NCBI GenBank assembly: GCA_023362775.1
Contig: JALMGJ010000020.1
Coordinates: 9,511,501 to 9,575,500 of the forward strand
Length of the DNA stretch: 64,000 nucleotides
Direction of reading: 5' to 3'
Origin: Charina bottae
Lineage: Eukaryota > Chordata > Lepidosauria > Squamata > Charinaidae
Translations under genes and position numbers: made by a program
Notes under the pieces: generated by a model
What the model saw: only the letters and a program-made list of their open reading frames with translations
The model's database searches: none
Told to the model about the DNA's origin: nothing
Shown here: in pieces, positions 24,195 to 36,860 of the stretch
Position numbering within the stretch: position 1 is the stretch's first letter
Layout of the letters: each line of letters begins with the position of its first letter

Positions 24195-25194
24195 ACATAA
24201 TTTCTACCCAACAAACTTTTTGCTTCTCTAAATATAAATTAATTCTCCTCCGCTCTAATACGCCTAAGAATAAAAGTTTTGTTTGACAATATTTAAATAA
24301 AGAGGGACCTAAGTATTTCTTGTCTTGATAAAAGTTTGAAGTTCCAAAATCTTGTGTTTCATCTTCTCATAACAGTTTCAATGTCCAAAATGACTGAAGC
24401 CAAAGCATTCAGTACATATCTGTTCTAAATTTTTCCTTATATTTATCCCATGTTTTGAAAAGCCAGCATCATAATGTTTCAATAAATTTGGTACTGCTAA
24501 CCATCTTTTTTCTTGTAGATACATAGTATTAGCTCTAATCCTAGAGTTTTTGTCCTGCTAAAGTTATTTAAAATCTGTTGCCCAGATTTTTCACTATGTG
24601 ATATAATCAAGCACCAAAAAATATGAACAAAAATAAAGGAATCAAGTACCATTTTGACTGTAGATAACTTACGCATTTAGGATTATGTTAAAATTTATTT
24701 TTTCTATTTTCACCTTAGCATTCAAATTAAACCATAACTAATTTTTCTCAGCTTTCTAATACCATCAGATAATTTAGCTTTGAGACATCTTATTCAAAAC
24801 TTGCTGAAATCTGTTTTTAGTTTTTTTTAAAAAAAACTATTGTAGTGCTATGTGTATTTCATCTTAAAGAGTTAAATTTACAAAACATTTTTGTTTGCTT
24901 AGTATTTAGAGAGAAATAATTCACATTTTTCTCTCACAAGTTTATCAAGCTACTCCAATAGTACTGTAATACTATCTGCAAAATTATTTCTATTTGGGTG
25001 TATGGGCACCTACAGAAGAGCAAGGGAGGGAGCAAATGACAAAACCTGTATCATGACATTGTGATACTTTTGTACTTGACTTATGACATCGTACACAAGT
25101 GTGTAAGAGACAGAGCTTGCATTGTGACATCAAGGTCAATGTTGTCATTTTGATGACACCTCAGCTTACTGCAGACTTCCTTGTTTGGGCCATA
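24191..25194. other. Intronic sequence, nothing recognised
   Basis: AT-rich, no supported feature. Confidence 0.45.
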
Positions 25195-25560
25195 CTGGTA
25201 GTCCTCGGTTAACAACGGTAATTGGAACCGAAATTTCCACCGCTAAGTGATGTCATCATAAAGGGTGACGTCACATGACCGCATTGCTTAGGGGAGCATA
25301 GGGCAGCAGGGGCAGAGCACAGGGCAGTGGAGTGCAGGGCGGCTAAAAGGGCAGAGATGGGAGGAGATAGGCAGGTGGGGGAAGTTGAAGTGCACCTTGT
25401 GGTCATAAATGCGGGTGGGCTGCCAAGCACCCAAATTTTGATCACGTGATCATGGAGGCACTGCAACGGCCGTAACTTCGGGGACCTGCATAAGTACCAT
25501 TCATTCAGCACCGTCGTAACTTCAAACGGTCACTGACCAAATGGTCGTTAAGTGGGTGGA
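25195..25560. mobile_element. Non-autonomous DNA transposon (MITE)
   Basis: It starts CTGGTAGTCCTCGGTTAACAA and includes AATTTTGATCACGTGATCATG, CTGCAACGGCCGTAACTTCG and AAACGGTCACTGACC. This is a recognisable reptile MITE pattern of GTAGTCCTCG ends with internal GTCGTAA/CGGTCAC motifs. The right end (GGTCGTTAAGTGGGTGG) is degraded, so the target duplication is not readable. A GC-rich block at 25290-25380 may be internal divergence. Confidence 0.6.
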
Positions 25561-27978
25561 AAAATATTAAGTTCTTTACATACAGCATTATGTAAATAAC
25601 TCAATGACAAAAGCAAACAACAGAAAGGAGAATGATAAACTTTTCCAAACATTAAACTCATACCTAATCACCTATTTACTAGTTACTTTGCTAAAAATGC
25701 AGAACAGATTGCCTCAATCAATTTAATAAGTTGTGGTAACTTATAAAGGGACCTTGTCAAACAAGAATATTCATCTGACTATTAAATGCTTCTGCAGCAT
25801 CCCAGAAAGTTCCAAAGTGGATTTCTTTACTTATACAGTATGTGCATTATTAATAATATGGTGAGTTCTATTATAATAAATTTAATATGTTTGTTTAATC
25901 AATCCAACTAATATTTGTGTAGTTACCAATTAGATTATTGAATCTGTTTGCTAAAATACCTTCAGTGATTTTATCATCTGCACTGAAAGCTGGTCTATTC
26001 CTGGAAATTAATAGTATAAACTTTTTCCTTGATTCCAAGGCTCTGGAATTCTCTCTGCTCTATATTTTCATTAATTTGGGTATTAATTCTATTTTAACTC
26101 TATAGTTTTGAGTCCTTCCTTTTTCAAATTTGACTATTTTTTCTAAGTAATACTTCTATATATTACTTTTAGATTTTCATTATCCTCCTGAGAGAATTTA
26201 GTACCTGTAACTTATTTTTAAAAGTTCTTTATTTCCTCAGTTTATAGTAATATAAAGTTTTCCATTAATGCTTATATTTTTTCATTTATTCATCCCTAAT
26301 ACTACTCATTTAATTAGAAGAATCAATTATACCATACATATTAAATTCTGGTTTGGCTTTTCTTCTAATTGTCAAGCTAATGAATTACCTTGTTTGGCTC
26401 CCTTTTCAAAGGATCTTTATTTAATCAAAGCTATGAATTTATCTGCTTTTTATGATCCATTAAATACATTGTTTTCTTAGCTTTCAAACTGGTTCATATA
26501 TATCTACTGTATATTTACGGGGTGGTTTCTTTTATGTTTTTCCTGTCATTGATTTACAGTATATCTTTTATCATTTGATTCGCAGCTTCCTTATTTTTTT
26601 CTTTTATTAGATATATTTTAGAAAGTTTTCTCACTATAGAACTGTTTCAAATGCACTTCAAGCAGCAGCACCTAATAAACTTAGGATGATCTAACCAGCT
26701 AACCAGGATCAAATCTGGTTTGTACTTGAATAGGATACCACAAGAAAATGGCAGTGCTATAGACTAGACTGGGAAGTTGAAAAAAATCTTTGAAGAACGT
26801 ATGCCATATTATTGCTAAGAAAACATCATAGATATGTCCATGCAATCAGCAGGAATCAAGCTCTACTTGAGAGTGACTTTAATTTCATGATCATCTATTC
26901 ACTATGATATTGAAAGAATTCCTCTGTGTTTAAGTCTATTTTGATTTTAAGTTCTTGCAAAATTATTAGATCTTTGTTTGAAGCATATTTTGGCAATTGT
27001 ACATTGAGTCATGAACCAAATTCAGCATTTTGCAGAAACTACCACTAAATATAATCCAAAAATACAAATAGTCTGGATTTCAGTAGCAAGTATGACTACC
27101 AGAATAAGAATTAAAATCCTCTTATTTAAGTTTTAATTCATCTAAACTTTAATCAAGCTTAACATAGGTAACAAGGAGTTACATCAAATAAACACAATGT
27201 TTAGCATGTACCCATTTATGTAGATGTCCTTTTGCGTATACATGTAACTAGAAGTGCCAGCTGGAACCAAATGCAGCTGCTACATTAATAGCTATGTGAA
27301 ACTGCTCTGAAGAGTAATTATTCTCATTTCAGTAACATCTTATTGAACAGAAACATTGGAGATGTTTAACTTATATGATAGTTATTTTTTTCATAGCATC
27401 TAGAATTTTCTGTGTTCTATTGAGATGAAAAACAGTGCTTGCACAACACACATGTATATACAAAATAGAAGAAATATCAGATGTTCTACTCAGCATATGT
27501 CTTCAAAATTCATCTCTTATTTCTGCTTCTTTCAGGTGTATCCACATATAGACAACTATAGCTCTCCATATCATACAGACCTTAGAATTTTCATAAATCT
27601 CAGGAGCAGTTTTTCGTGTAGCATACCCAGTTGTTGTAAAAAGGGTTTAAGAAAACACACTACTAGAACTCTGCCTAAAGTATTTTGCATCCGATTATTT
27701 ACTCAGGAGTAGTAAGGTGAGCAAAAAAGTAGCTTCACAACGAATACCATTCTTCCATTCTTCTTCTCCAGGACAGAGAAGCTTTGTCATACAGGACTCA
27801 AATAAATTGGGAAAATTGCCCCAGATGTTTGTGAAAAAATCTTTGGCCAAAAGTCACCCATCAGTCTTTGGGTAATTATAACAAAGCCTAATAGAATATA
27901 AACTGCTTATCAACCCCTGGATTTCTAAGAATTCTAATACTGCTAGGAACAATGTCAGAATTTTGAAGCACAAGATAC
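25561..27978. other. Intronic sequence next to the exon, nothing recognised
   Basis: AT-rich intron. No further PARD3B exon could be identified on the minus strand. Confidence 0.45.
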
Positions 27979-28093
27979 CTACTAACACAGAGGTCTTCAG
28001 AATATGGTGATTAGCATATGAAGCTCCTGCTACAAAGTCAGCTGGCTGTCCCACAGCTGGATCACTACTCCTTCTAACCAAAAGTGGAGTACC
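27979..28093 (-). CDS. PARD3B: PARD3B coding exon (starts GTPLLVRRSSDP)
   Basis: On the minus strand a pyrimidine-rich acceptor (TTTCTGTTTCCAG) precedes GTACTCCACTTTTGG, giving TPLLVRRSSDPAVGQPAD after the Gly codon completed across the junction. This is the segment that follows SALKLG in PARD3B, and the phase-1 junction matches the exon at 49719-49890. The RRSSDP motif is shared with PARD3, where the equivalent serine has been reported as a 14-3-3 binding phosphosite. PARD3B is a junction-associated polarity scaffold with three PDZ domains, none of them encoded here. The 3' boundary is uncertain: donors GTATCT (exon end 27979) or GTAGGT (exon end 27983) both follow an open stretch reading ILKTSVL. 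Residues after PAD diverge from the mammalian protein as I remember it, so part of this end may be intron. Confidence 0.8.
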
Positions 28094-28639
28094 TGGAAAC
28101 AGAAAAAGGATAGATTTCATATTAGCCAATTTGATTAATTATGATTACCTCAGAAGCATTCGCTTTCATAACACTATATATTTCTACAAGGATTTAAGGA
28201 TACCCTGCAAAACAATCAACTGTGGCTTTATATTTTTAATATGGAAAAGAAAACTAAAACTATTTTGACTGGAACTTCTAAATATGTCAGAGAAAGAGAA
28301 AGATGTAGTGTGTCAATGAAATCCAGAATATGTAGCATACCCAGTTGTTGTAAAAAGGGTTTAAGAAAGCACATTACTTTACTGGAACAGCCATCAAGAT
28401 GAGTAGCCTTTGATATCCTGGTTCTCTATGAATTGGTCCAGTTTCCTTTTAAAAGGAATAAGTGGCAATAATCACATCCGATATTAAAAATCAAGAGTTT
28501 CATTATCTGTTATTGAGAAATGTTTTCTTTTCTGTTCTAAATCTCCATACACTTATTTTTTAATGGTTGATCCTGTGTTTTAATATTGTAAAAGACGGGA
28601 AACATTCACTCTCTCCCCATATTTAGAACCATGAATTTA

Positions 28640-29565
28640 GACAGTCTGAAATAATAAATAATAATTTGTTAAATTTATATGCTGCCTGACTCCCAGCGAC
28701 TCTGGGAGGTTTGCAATTGTTAAAAACATTTATTTATATATTTATTTAACAAATTTATATAATGCCCATCTCACAAGAAGTTTAGAGTAGTTTATTTAAG
28801 GGCAAAAAACAATACAAAACCCACAAAAAAAAAACACAAGACAAAAGAACGATAATGGCAAAGAAAACAAGCCCGGAAAGTAACAGAAAGAAAGAAAGGG
28901 GCATCAGTCATCCTTGCCAAAGGCCTGGGTGAAGAGCCAGGTCTTTAGTGCTGTACCAGTAGGGTGGGAGCTGTTCGAATTTCAGGGGGAAGCTCATTCC
29001 AGAGTGTTGGGGTTTGATATACCCAGGAATTTACAGCTAGATATAAATTATATTGAGAGGCTTGATATTTAGGTGAAAGGGGAAATATTCTGCAAAGTCA
29101 CCCAATTAGCAGCCATTGTTGTAGGGATGATGTGTCAGTGTGTGACTCATACAACAGGTGCTTAGAGTTAGGTTGGGTGCGGTGGATAATGAGAGTGACC
29201 TATAAGGTGATTGGTCAGTTTATATATAAATACAGAGTTGTCCTGTATTCATTCTTCTCATTTATTCTCATTCTACCTCGTGTATGCTGTATCGTTGGTT
29301 TATCATTTGTTACCTGTGGAAGTGATCTGTAAATACGTATGTATATAAGTAAATAGGCTATTTGATATAACTTCTGTTTGGAGTCTATTTACTGCATAGT
29401 ACTTGGATCGCTGGTGCCTAGGAGAGAAGCAGGCCGCTCCATCCACTCGCCCCGACACAGAGGGTAGACGCTGCTACAGAGAAGGCGCGCTTCTGGGGTC
29501 CAAATAGATGGCACGGTTTAATTGATGGAACCTGGAGCATGCCAACCCTGCCAGATCAAAGTGAT
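28640..29565 (-). mobile_element. L2-type LINE 3' end, split by a solo LTR
   Basis: The minus strand encodes L2 C-terminal phrases (AFS-like start, LWNELPLKF, FSTKDLAL-like end), then a 3' UTR and tail visible on the plus strand as ATGCCCATCTCACAAGAAG and TTATTTATATATTTATTTAA. The related phrases CTCATTCCAGAG (28994-29004) and GGTAGACGCTGCTACAGAG (from 29463) are separated by the LTR at 29005-29457. A second, smaller tail-like block near 28650-28720 suggests two overlapping or rearranged 3' ends. Confidence 0.7.
29005..29457 (+). mobile_element. Solo LTR, 453 bp, with 5-bp TSD
   Basis: Its ends are TGTTGGGG and CCCCGACA, imperfect inverted repeats with TG...CA termini. The 5-bp repeat CAGAG lies at 29000-29004 and 29458-29462. 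Removing it restores L2 sequence. A TATA-like TATATATAAATACAG sits near 29220 in plus orientation. No canonical AATAAA is seen, only AGTAAATAGG. No internal coding sequence remains. It could be a Gypsy-type or endogenous retroviral LTR; it differs from the LTR at 12996-13252. Confidence 0.82.
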
Positions 29566-30717
29566 AGGCAAAGGGGGGGGGGGATACTCATTTTTTAATT
29601 TTGGGAAGAATACAGAATACTGGAATACATGCGTTGTGCATGCATTTAAAATAAACATTTTGTCTTATATATCCCATTATTAAAACTTCCTCTATGTTGA
29701 TCTATGTTTTATTCTACTGATAAAATTGTAGTTAAGGTACATAAACCTTTCTCTAATAATAGTTTATATAGTACATTTTCATAATCCTATCTATTCTTAG
29801 TTCCCATATCTCTTCTTGACTCATCTGATTTACTTATAATCTCTGGGTCCTTATCCAACTTGGCATAGTGTCTCAGACTTCACACTATGTAAACTATGCC
29901 AATACAAATTGTTCATTTTTTCATTCCTTCAAAACCAATTGTTCAAAAGTCTATATATCAATAGATACAGCTCCTAGAGTGTTAGATATACATTTAGAAT
30001 GGAAAATGTGGTAAGGCTCCATATGAGTAGATGGTCTATTTTTAAAATACTATTTTAGCTTTAATGCTCTCCTAAACAAGAAAGTGTCAGTTCTGGTTTG
30101 TGATGGACTATGTCTTGGTAGGCGTACACAGCCCTTTTCTGAGCAATTCCACTTTATTCTGATTTGAAATCTTAAATGAAAGATTCACTGGTTAATTTTT
30201 CTCCTTCCTCTTCTGGCTTGTTGTTGCTTCCATGATCTGATGGGTTTATTTTCTCATGTTATTCTTATCCTTCAATTTTTCAATATATTGTGTTTTTGAC
30301 TTTATTTTGAAATAGTGAATTTACTGTGACTATATTCAAATCTAGTTTGTGAGTGTGAACTGTATCCTTTCTCTTCATATACAGTATATCATTTTCATGT
30401 AATTATGCCAAATAATTTCAAACTCTTCTCAAGTTTCTTTTTTGCATTCAAGAACACATGAAACCTAATCTTAACCCTAGCCCTATGTTATAATTGTGAT
30501 GACATCACTGAAAATTTAACCTTGAGCTCATTTATTCTCAGAAACTTAGAATTTCTGAGGTTCTAAGGCCAAATCAGCCAGTTTCTCATTCATACTTCAA
30601 TGGATTGTTCCTTCTCTGTCTATGAACATGTTTTTTTTCCCTTTTCTTCCTTTTTTTTTCAAACCTTATGGTATACTGAGTGATTATATAGCTTATCTCT
30701 CATTAATTAATCTAACA
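29566..30717. other. Intronic sequence, nothing recognised
   Basis: AT-rich, with a poly-G run near 29573-29582. No supported feature. Confidence 0.45.
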
Positions 30718-30945
30718 TTTCGCCAGTAGCTGTGGCTGGCATCTTCAGAGGACAGGAGCACAGCTAGAAGATTCTCTCTGTGCCCAAGAATCTTCTAGCT
30801 GTGCTCCTGTCCTCTGAAGATGCCAGCCACAGCTACTGGCGAAACGTTCGGAACAAAAACTGCCAGAACACGGCCACACAGCCCGGAAAACCCACAACAA
30901 CCATCGGATTCCGGCCGTGAAAGCCTTCGACTATACATTGTAGAA
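30718..30945 (+). mobile_element. Penelope-like 3' end with 58-bp hairpin
   Basis: Arms at 30718-30775 and 30787-30844 are perfect inverted repeats around an 11-bp loop. The right arm runs on through CTGGCGAAACGTTCGGAAC, CTGCCAGAACACGGCCACAC and AACCCACAACAACCATC to AAAGCCTTCGACTATACA. This is a common reptile 3'-end sequence with the (G)AAACGT motif that I associate with Penelope-like elements. The family assignment is from motif memory. No endonuclease coding remains. Confidence 0.6.
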
Positions 30946-31185
30946 TTAAGTTTGAAGAAACTTAAACAATTAGATTAAACAATAATAGCTGGGAGAGTAG
31001 AAGTGCTTCATGCTATTGAGCAAGCTGGCACTGTTTATCTTCAAAAATATTTATACATTTAATATTAGGCACATCATATAGTGGGCTGCAAAAATCTGGA
31101 AGAGAGAAGAAGAATATGCCCACTCCTCCAACAGCCCTCCAGAACATATCTTTGTTGGAAGTGGGGGGAGTGAAAAACCCCAGGT

Positions 31186-31720
31186 TGTTAAGTTTAAGCA
31201 TAAGTTCACTCCTCCAGCCGCCCCTCCAGCGGTTTGGAATGGGGGGGGGGGTGATAAGAAATTGTTTATGCTTAGGCACTGGCTTATCTGATGGCTTCCC
31301 AGGCTCTGGGAATGGTGTCATGGACAGGTGCTAGGCCCCAGGAGGAATCCCAGTCAAGGTCAGTCTGGGCTTGGTCACGGGGTTTGGAAGCCAGGCTTTG
31401 ATAAAAACCTTAGGATTGTCTTTGGAGTTTGGGAACTTTGATACAGGCTCAGGACGCTGGGTGCTGTGGGACTCAACAGCCATTCCTTTTGGGGTTATTC
31501 TCTGCTATCTTAGCCAAGTTCCTGGTAGCAACAAGAGAATAAAGGTATCACCTTGTTTGGTATGTATGTATTTCTTTCTGTATGCTTGTTATGCTTTGTG
31601 TAATCTGTTTAAACTGTGTTTCTGTTTGACTTCGTTTGCTTAAGTTTATAATAAAGCTTTACGTTTCTTTACTCACTGGTGTGCTCATTATCTCTGGATC
31701 TAAAAGAACCAATTGTTCGA
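31186..31720 (+). mobile_element. LTR-like sequence, ends unresolved
   Basis: Moderately GC-rich sequence unlike its surroundings, with an AGAGAATAAAGGTATCACC site and a later ATAATAAAGCTTTACG poly(A)-like site, then CTCACTGGTGTGCTC. This layout resembles the end of a retroviral-type LTR. I could not find TG...CA ends with a target duplication. Alternative: part of another repeat. Confidence 0.35.
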
Positions 31721-32379
31721 GATTTTTTATTCCAATCATATTTTCTTTCCTGTATACTTAGTGTTATATCTTTTGCAATTACCTCCAAAAGATTCAATGT
31801 TTTTTTTAACACTAAGTAGGGTCAATTTATTCATAATTTTAAAAAATCAGACTGTGTCCTGATCATGCAAAAATAGGATAAAATGTTTTCATTTGCATTT
31901 AAGATCTAAATTGTTGTAATGGAGTGAAAAATGGAGCTACAAAGATCTAGACAATAAAAGAACATTTAATAACACTGAAATACAGTAGCCAGAAATCAAC
32001 CAATTTGTTTTTAAAAACAAGGATACACTTTATACTGCACCTTTAATAAAAACAAAACAAAACAAAACCACTGAGATTGAAATTAAATCCAGCTGCATAC
32101 ACATTTAAACTATTTGAGCTTTAAGTAGCTAGAATCTCTTCCCTGCTTAGAATTTGAGGACGCTGAATAAAAAAGCTAACTAGTGTCCACAGAGGGGCCC
32201 TAAACAGTCCAGATGGCAATCACAACTATACAGCTGAAACCCTGGCTCCTTTGTATATGCATCAATATTGCATGCACAAATGAAGTGGCAAGGCTTTGAC
32301 TGGGTTGTCATGACTGCCATCTTGAATTTTTTACTTTTCTGATCCACTCCACGGCCATGGAGGCTGCTGCTAGATGATG

Positions 32380-34530
32380 TAGCACTTTGACTGATTATGT
32401 GCAAGTCGGTGTTGACTCTTAGGAACCACACAGTTAGATTTTCCCCAGGAGAATTTGTTCCTAATCTTGTTTGTCAGGTCTTCCAACAGTGCACCTATCA
32501 CTGCTGTAATTGAGTCCATCTACCTTGCCTCTGGTCATCATATTCCTCTCCTTCTTTCCATCTTTCTCTGCATTATAGACTTTTCCAGAGAGCTCGGTCT
32601 TTGCATAATGCATCTGAAATAAATAATTTGAGCCTGGTCATTTGTGCCTTGAATGAGAACTCTGGGTAGATTTGTTCAATGATCCATTTGTTCATTTTCT
32701 TGGCTTTCTGGCATTCTCATGAGTCTTATCTACCACTTCAACATCTTAATTGTCAATTCTAAGGCTGGTTGCTTTTCCAGTTGTCATTACTTTGGTCTTA
32801 TTTACATTTAATCTTAGTCCCATTTTTTTCACTGTGCACGTTGACTTTCATTACTTAGTATTTGCATTTGAATAGGGTCATCAGCACTGCAAGGTTATTG
32901 ATGTTTCATCCTTCAATTTTAAAACCACACTCATCTTCCAACTCAGCTTTCCGCAATATGTATTCCACATATACTGTACATTGAATAAATTAGGGGAGAG
33001 TATATAGCCTTGTCTCACTCCATTGCCAACCTAGAGCCAGTCTCTTTCACCAAGTTCTGTCCACACTGTGGCTTCCTGACCTGTATATAGGTTTTGCATT
33101 ATGACAATAAATTCTGAGATTCTCATTTTTTCGAAGCACAATCCACAATTTTACATGATCAATACTACTTATGGCCTTTCTATAATCAATGAAGCACATA
33201 TTGACTTGTTTTGGGTATTCTCTGGCTTTCTTAGTTATCCAGCCTTCATCAACAATAATATTCCTTGACTTTTTCTAAAGCCAGGTTGAATATTCAGCTT
33301 CTCTCTTTCCATGTAGGGCTCTAATCTACATTGGATTATCCTAGCATTATTTTGTTAACATGGAAATTAAGGCTATTGTACAAAATTTTGCACACTCTGT
33401 TAAGTCCAATCTGTTGGCCACTGTGTCATTCTCCAGATTTTCTGGCATAGATTGGTCAGAGCCTGTACTGATTCTTCTTTTGCTTGCCATATTTCTATAA
33501 ATATTCCATCAATTCCTGTAGCCTTCCAACTTGATAATGATGGGGTGCTAATCTAATGTCATCTTGTAGTATTAGAGGTCTTTATAAGTAGTGAATATCT
33601 TCTAAGGTGTATTGGATGTTAAGATCTCTAATGTACAGAATTTCAGGATACACCTTCCATTTTTCTTTGATCTTCTTTGAATCAGTTACTATCAGTCCAT
33701 TAGTGTCCTTTAGCATCCCAATTTGAGATGTGAGCCTCCTTCTAAGTTCAGAGAACTTTTGGAAGAGTTTCCTTGTTTTTCCATGTCTGTTTCCATTTTC
33801 TGTGTCTTTACAAGTGTTACTGAAATATTGCTTCTTGTCTCTTTTAACAGCTCTCTGAAACCCTTTGTTAACTTCCTTTGTGAGATTTTTATCTTTCTTG
33901 GCTTTGGCTTCTTTTCTCTTCTCTTCTTGGCAATTTCAATGGTTTGTTCTGAGATCCAGTTTGTTTTCTTCCGTTTATTCACCTTTGGCAGTCTGTTTTC
34001 ACATTCATCCTTAATGACTTCTTTAAGTCCCTCTGGTTCTTTATCAATGAGATTCAGGACTTCAAAGTGATTCCTGATGTTCTCCTTGAAAATGGTGGGT
34101 GTATGCTCCAAACATTATTGTAGAAAATTTCTTCTTCCATTTCCAGCTTAACTTGGAACTTGCACATGACCAATATTTGAACTGTTCCACATGGCTGTTA
34201 TAACTGATCTCTTCTACCTCCTTTTACCAATAATATAGTCAATTTGATTTATGTATACTTGTCATGTATACAAGTGTCATTTTAGTTATTTGATGACTGT
34301 GTTATCAATTAAAAATATTGGAGTGGCAGAAATTGATAAGTCATTCTCCTATTTAATTTCAGTTTCCTGGTTCCTCCTTGATATTTCCAACTTTGGCAGT
34401 CCATCTCAGTTCGCTGATGCCTCAGATGTAAATGTGTAGTAGATTCATTGCATCTTTCACGGTGTTGAACTTTCATAGTGTTGAACATGTTCGTGCTTCT
34501 TACATTCCATGTTCCCACTGCATGGCAACA
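32380..34530 (-). mobile_element. Degenerate RTE-like LINE (not BovB)
   Basis: From 5' to 3' on the minus strand: a GTWNVRS endonuclease start (near 34515), INQIDYIIGKRR (near 34230), a linker with RNHFEVLNLIDKEPE and KKTNWISEQTIEIAKKRRE (33900-34080), motif A remnants MCFIDY then AFDCVDH-like (near 33160-33210), NLYTGQEA-like with GE.DW (near 33030-33090), and a tail near 32390-32410. Order and phrases match the RTE plan used by BovB but with different residues. Frames are broken throughout. It is old compared with the BovB copy. Confidence 0.75.
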
Positions 34531-34960
34531 TCAGCAACTAGACATTCCAAAGGCTTAAATCTAGCCACGTCATAAACACCATTACTACTCCAAAAGTAGT
34601 ATTACTACATCCTCAGCTCTTCCTAAGTAGCATGCTGAGCGCAATCCAATCTGAGGAGCTCATCACCCAGTCCTATATCGTCAAATATTTAATATTTTAC
34701 ATCCATGTTGGTTTTTGGGTAAAATACAGAGGTAGTTTACCATTACCTTCTCCCACACAGTATGAAATGATGCCTTTGCTGTTGTCAGAAAAGTGATCTT
34801 CTTTTTTTCTCTTTTTTGCTAAAAATAATGATGTATTTTTTTTTATGGTTAATCTTTCATCAACAACATACTGAGCACTGACAACTTTTCCAACTTCTCT
34901 GTCCACTTACTGATATTGTATCCTTGTATTGTTTTTTTAGTTGTCTGTTTTCTTTTAAAA

Positions 34961-34964
<4 letters not shown>
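34531..34964. other. Intronic sequence, nothing recognised
   Basis: No supported feature. Confidence 0.4.
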
Positions 34965-35005
<41 letters not shown>

Positions 35006-35035
35006 AAGTTGGGATATAAAATAAATAAATAAAAA
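34965..35035 (+). repeat. (AAT)n/(AAAT)n run, possible LINE tail
   Basis: (AAT)n passes into AAATAAATAAAG, then GTTGGGATATAAAATAAATA, a phrase like the 3' ends of L2 copies in this window. Confidence 0.7.
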
Positions 35036-35439
35036 ATAATATCACCTCTAGCATCATCCTAAATCGCTGCTGACCAATATAGATGCCTGCTTGCTTTAAC
35101 TGAGCAGCTGGGATGATCTTCATGCCTTGGATGACCTTGCTGGGATTATATACTGTATATTCTTGGCAAACACTCCTGGCATTCTTTGCCTCTCTCTCCC
35201 AGGAACAAGCCCCAACCCCATGATGAGGCAACAAGGCTGAGCAGGGGGTGGTACGTAGCATTACTGAAACCAAATAAATGTGGATCTGGGCCATTTCTGA
35301 TGGCAGATACTAACAAGGCATTTTCCTATTTTTACATTTCTTAAAATGTTAGGCTGATAAAATAGCATTTCTTCCCTCTATTTTAAGAACTTCCTATTTG
35401 CTCCTAATCTCTATTCATGCATGCTTAATCAATTACCAA

Positions 35440-36180
35440 TTAGTAACATTTTTTTTCTTATGAGTGCTAGTTTTTTTCCTATCCATTGGTTGATTCTCAC
35501 AACACAATCTAAAACATTTGAAGATGCACAACATCCATTTATACAGCTATGTTGGTACTTCTTCAGTAAATCTTGTTCTGCTATATGTTTAATAATCCTA
35601 CCTTTCAATAATGCTTTCCTCTAATTAATAGTTAACTATCCTATAATTATATGGATCACTTCTAGATCTCTTTTTAAAAATCATTGTTCCAGTGGCTGCT
35701 TTCCAATCCCATTATAGAGGCTGATTACAGAGATAATTTGCGTATTACCGTCATTTGCATATTAGCATATCAGCAATTTCACATGTGAGTTCTTTCCTTT
35801 AACTCTCAAGAGATTATCATATAAATCAGGTGACTTGTTAATTTGTAATTTGCCAATAAATTCTAGAACTTCCTCTTTTGTCACCTTTCTGTCACCCAGC
35901 ACTTGGGACACCTTATCTGTAAAAGCCATTTCAGGTATAAAGTATTATACGTCTTTCATTGTGGAGAAAAACCTAAATAATTAATTCAGGTTTCCTGCGA
36001 TCCTCCTGTCCTCCTTTAGCATTTCTGTATCATCTGACAGTCAGATGCCTCTCTGGCAGGCTTCTGATACTGTTGTTATGATTGCTATGAGTTTTTGTTA
36101 CAGTCTTTTATCAAATCTGTGTGATGATAATTAATGTCGCTTCATGTTATTCTTTAGGTGGTTCTAGTTTTCTTTATCCA
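35440..36180 (-). mobile_element. Ancient CR1 LINE fragment
   Basis: The antisense text (ATCAGCAATTTCACATGTGAG, ATCAGGTGACTTGTTAATTT, ATAAATTCTAGAACTTCCTC, TTTGTCACC) matches the pattern of antisense CR1 pol between its endonuclease and reverse transcriptase. All frames are broken. Confidence 0.6.
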
Positions 36181-36639
36181 CCTCCAGATCAATTTAAGGG
36201 GTGGGGGAGAGGGGTCAGAGTTATATTATTTTTTATCTTTATATTATCAACCTGAGACTTTATAGAAAAAAATCTAGTAGACCTTATGTGCTCTTTAGCA
36301 CATAGCAATTCAATGTTAAGTAAGACGTTTCCCATCCTTTCTTTGGATTTTGGATCCAGAAATAACACTCTCCCAATGTTTCTCTACAATCTGCAAGATT
36401 TCTTATAATATGACACAAATTGTTGAGGTAGATAATACCTTCTAAGATAAATTTTGAAGTAAAATTCAGAACAACTTGCTAGGTTAGAGGAATGGGCTAA
36501 AGTAACAGAATGCTGTTTAACAGACCCAAATGCAAAGTTAGGAAACCTGAATCAAATGTCCAGGTGTAGGTTGGGCATTTCTGTCTTGGTAATAATACCT
36601 GTGCAAAAGCTTTTGTTACACTACTTGACTGCAAATCAC

Positions 36640-36860
36640 ATATGAGGCAGCAGTACAATGTGATTGCAAGAAAAGCAAATATAATTTTATACTGCAACAT
36701 CAGAAATAGAGTTCACAAATCACATAAATTAACAGTTCTGCTTTATTCTGCTTTGGATAGAATTTTACACCATTTGAGGTATAAAATATCTATTTCCAAG
36801 CATCCCACTTTGAAACAAGTACAGAAAAGGGCAATGAGGTCAGTTGAGGATTAGAAACTA
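36640..36860 (+). mobile_element. CR1 LINE fragment
   Basis: The plus strand encodes [30 protein letters not shown] and LKQVQKRAMR, matching the C-terminal region of CR1 reverse transcriptase, with some internal loss. Its opposite orientation to the 35440-36180 fragment means they are separate insertions or a rearranged one. Confidence 0.6.

Larger units (their letters stand above)
1..27978 (-). other. PARD3B: PARD3B intron, 3' portion (partial)
   Basis: This is the intron downstream of the second visible exon, continuing past the left edge. I found no further exon of the gene on the minus strand here. It is filled with transposon copies listed separately. The intron assignment is an inference from the two exons and their strand. 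Confidence 0.7.

Noticed and set aside
31013..31334. Opposed open frames near a G-rich run
   Set aside because: They lie at an LTR-like sequence and a poly-G tract; no protein similarity was recognised.
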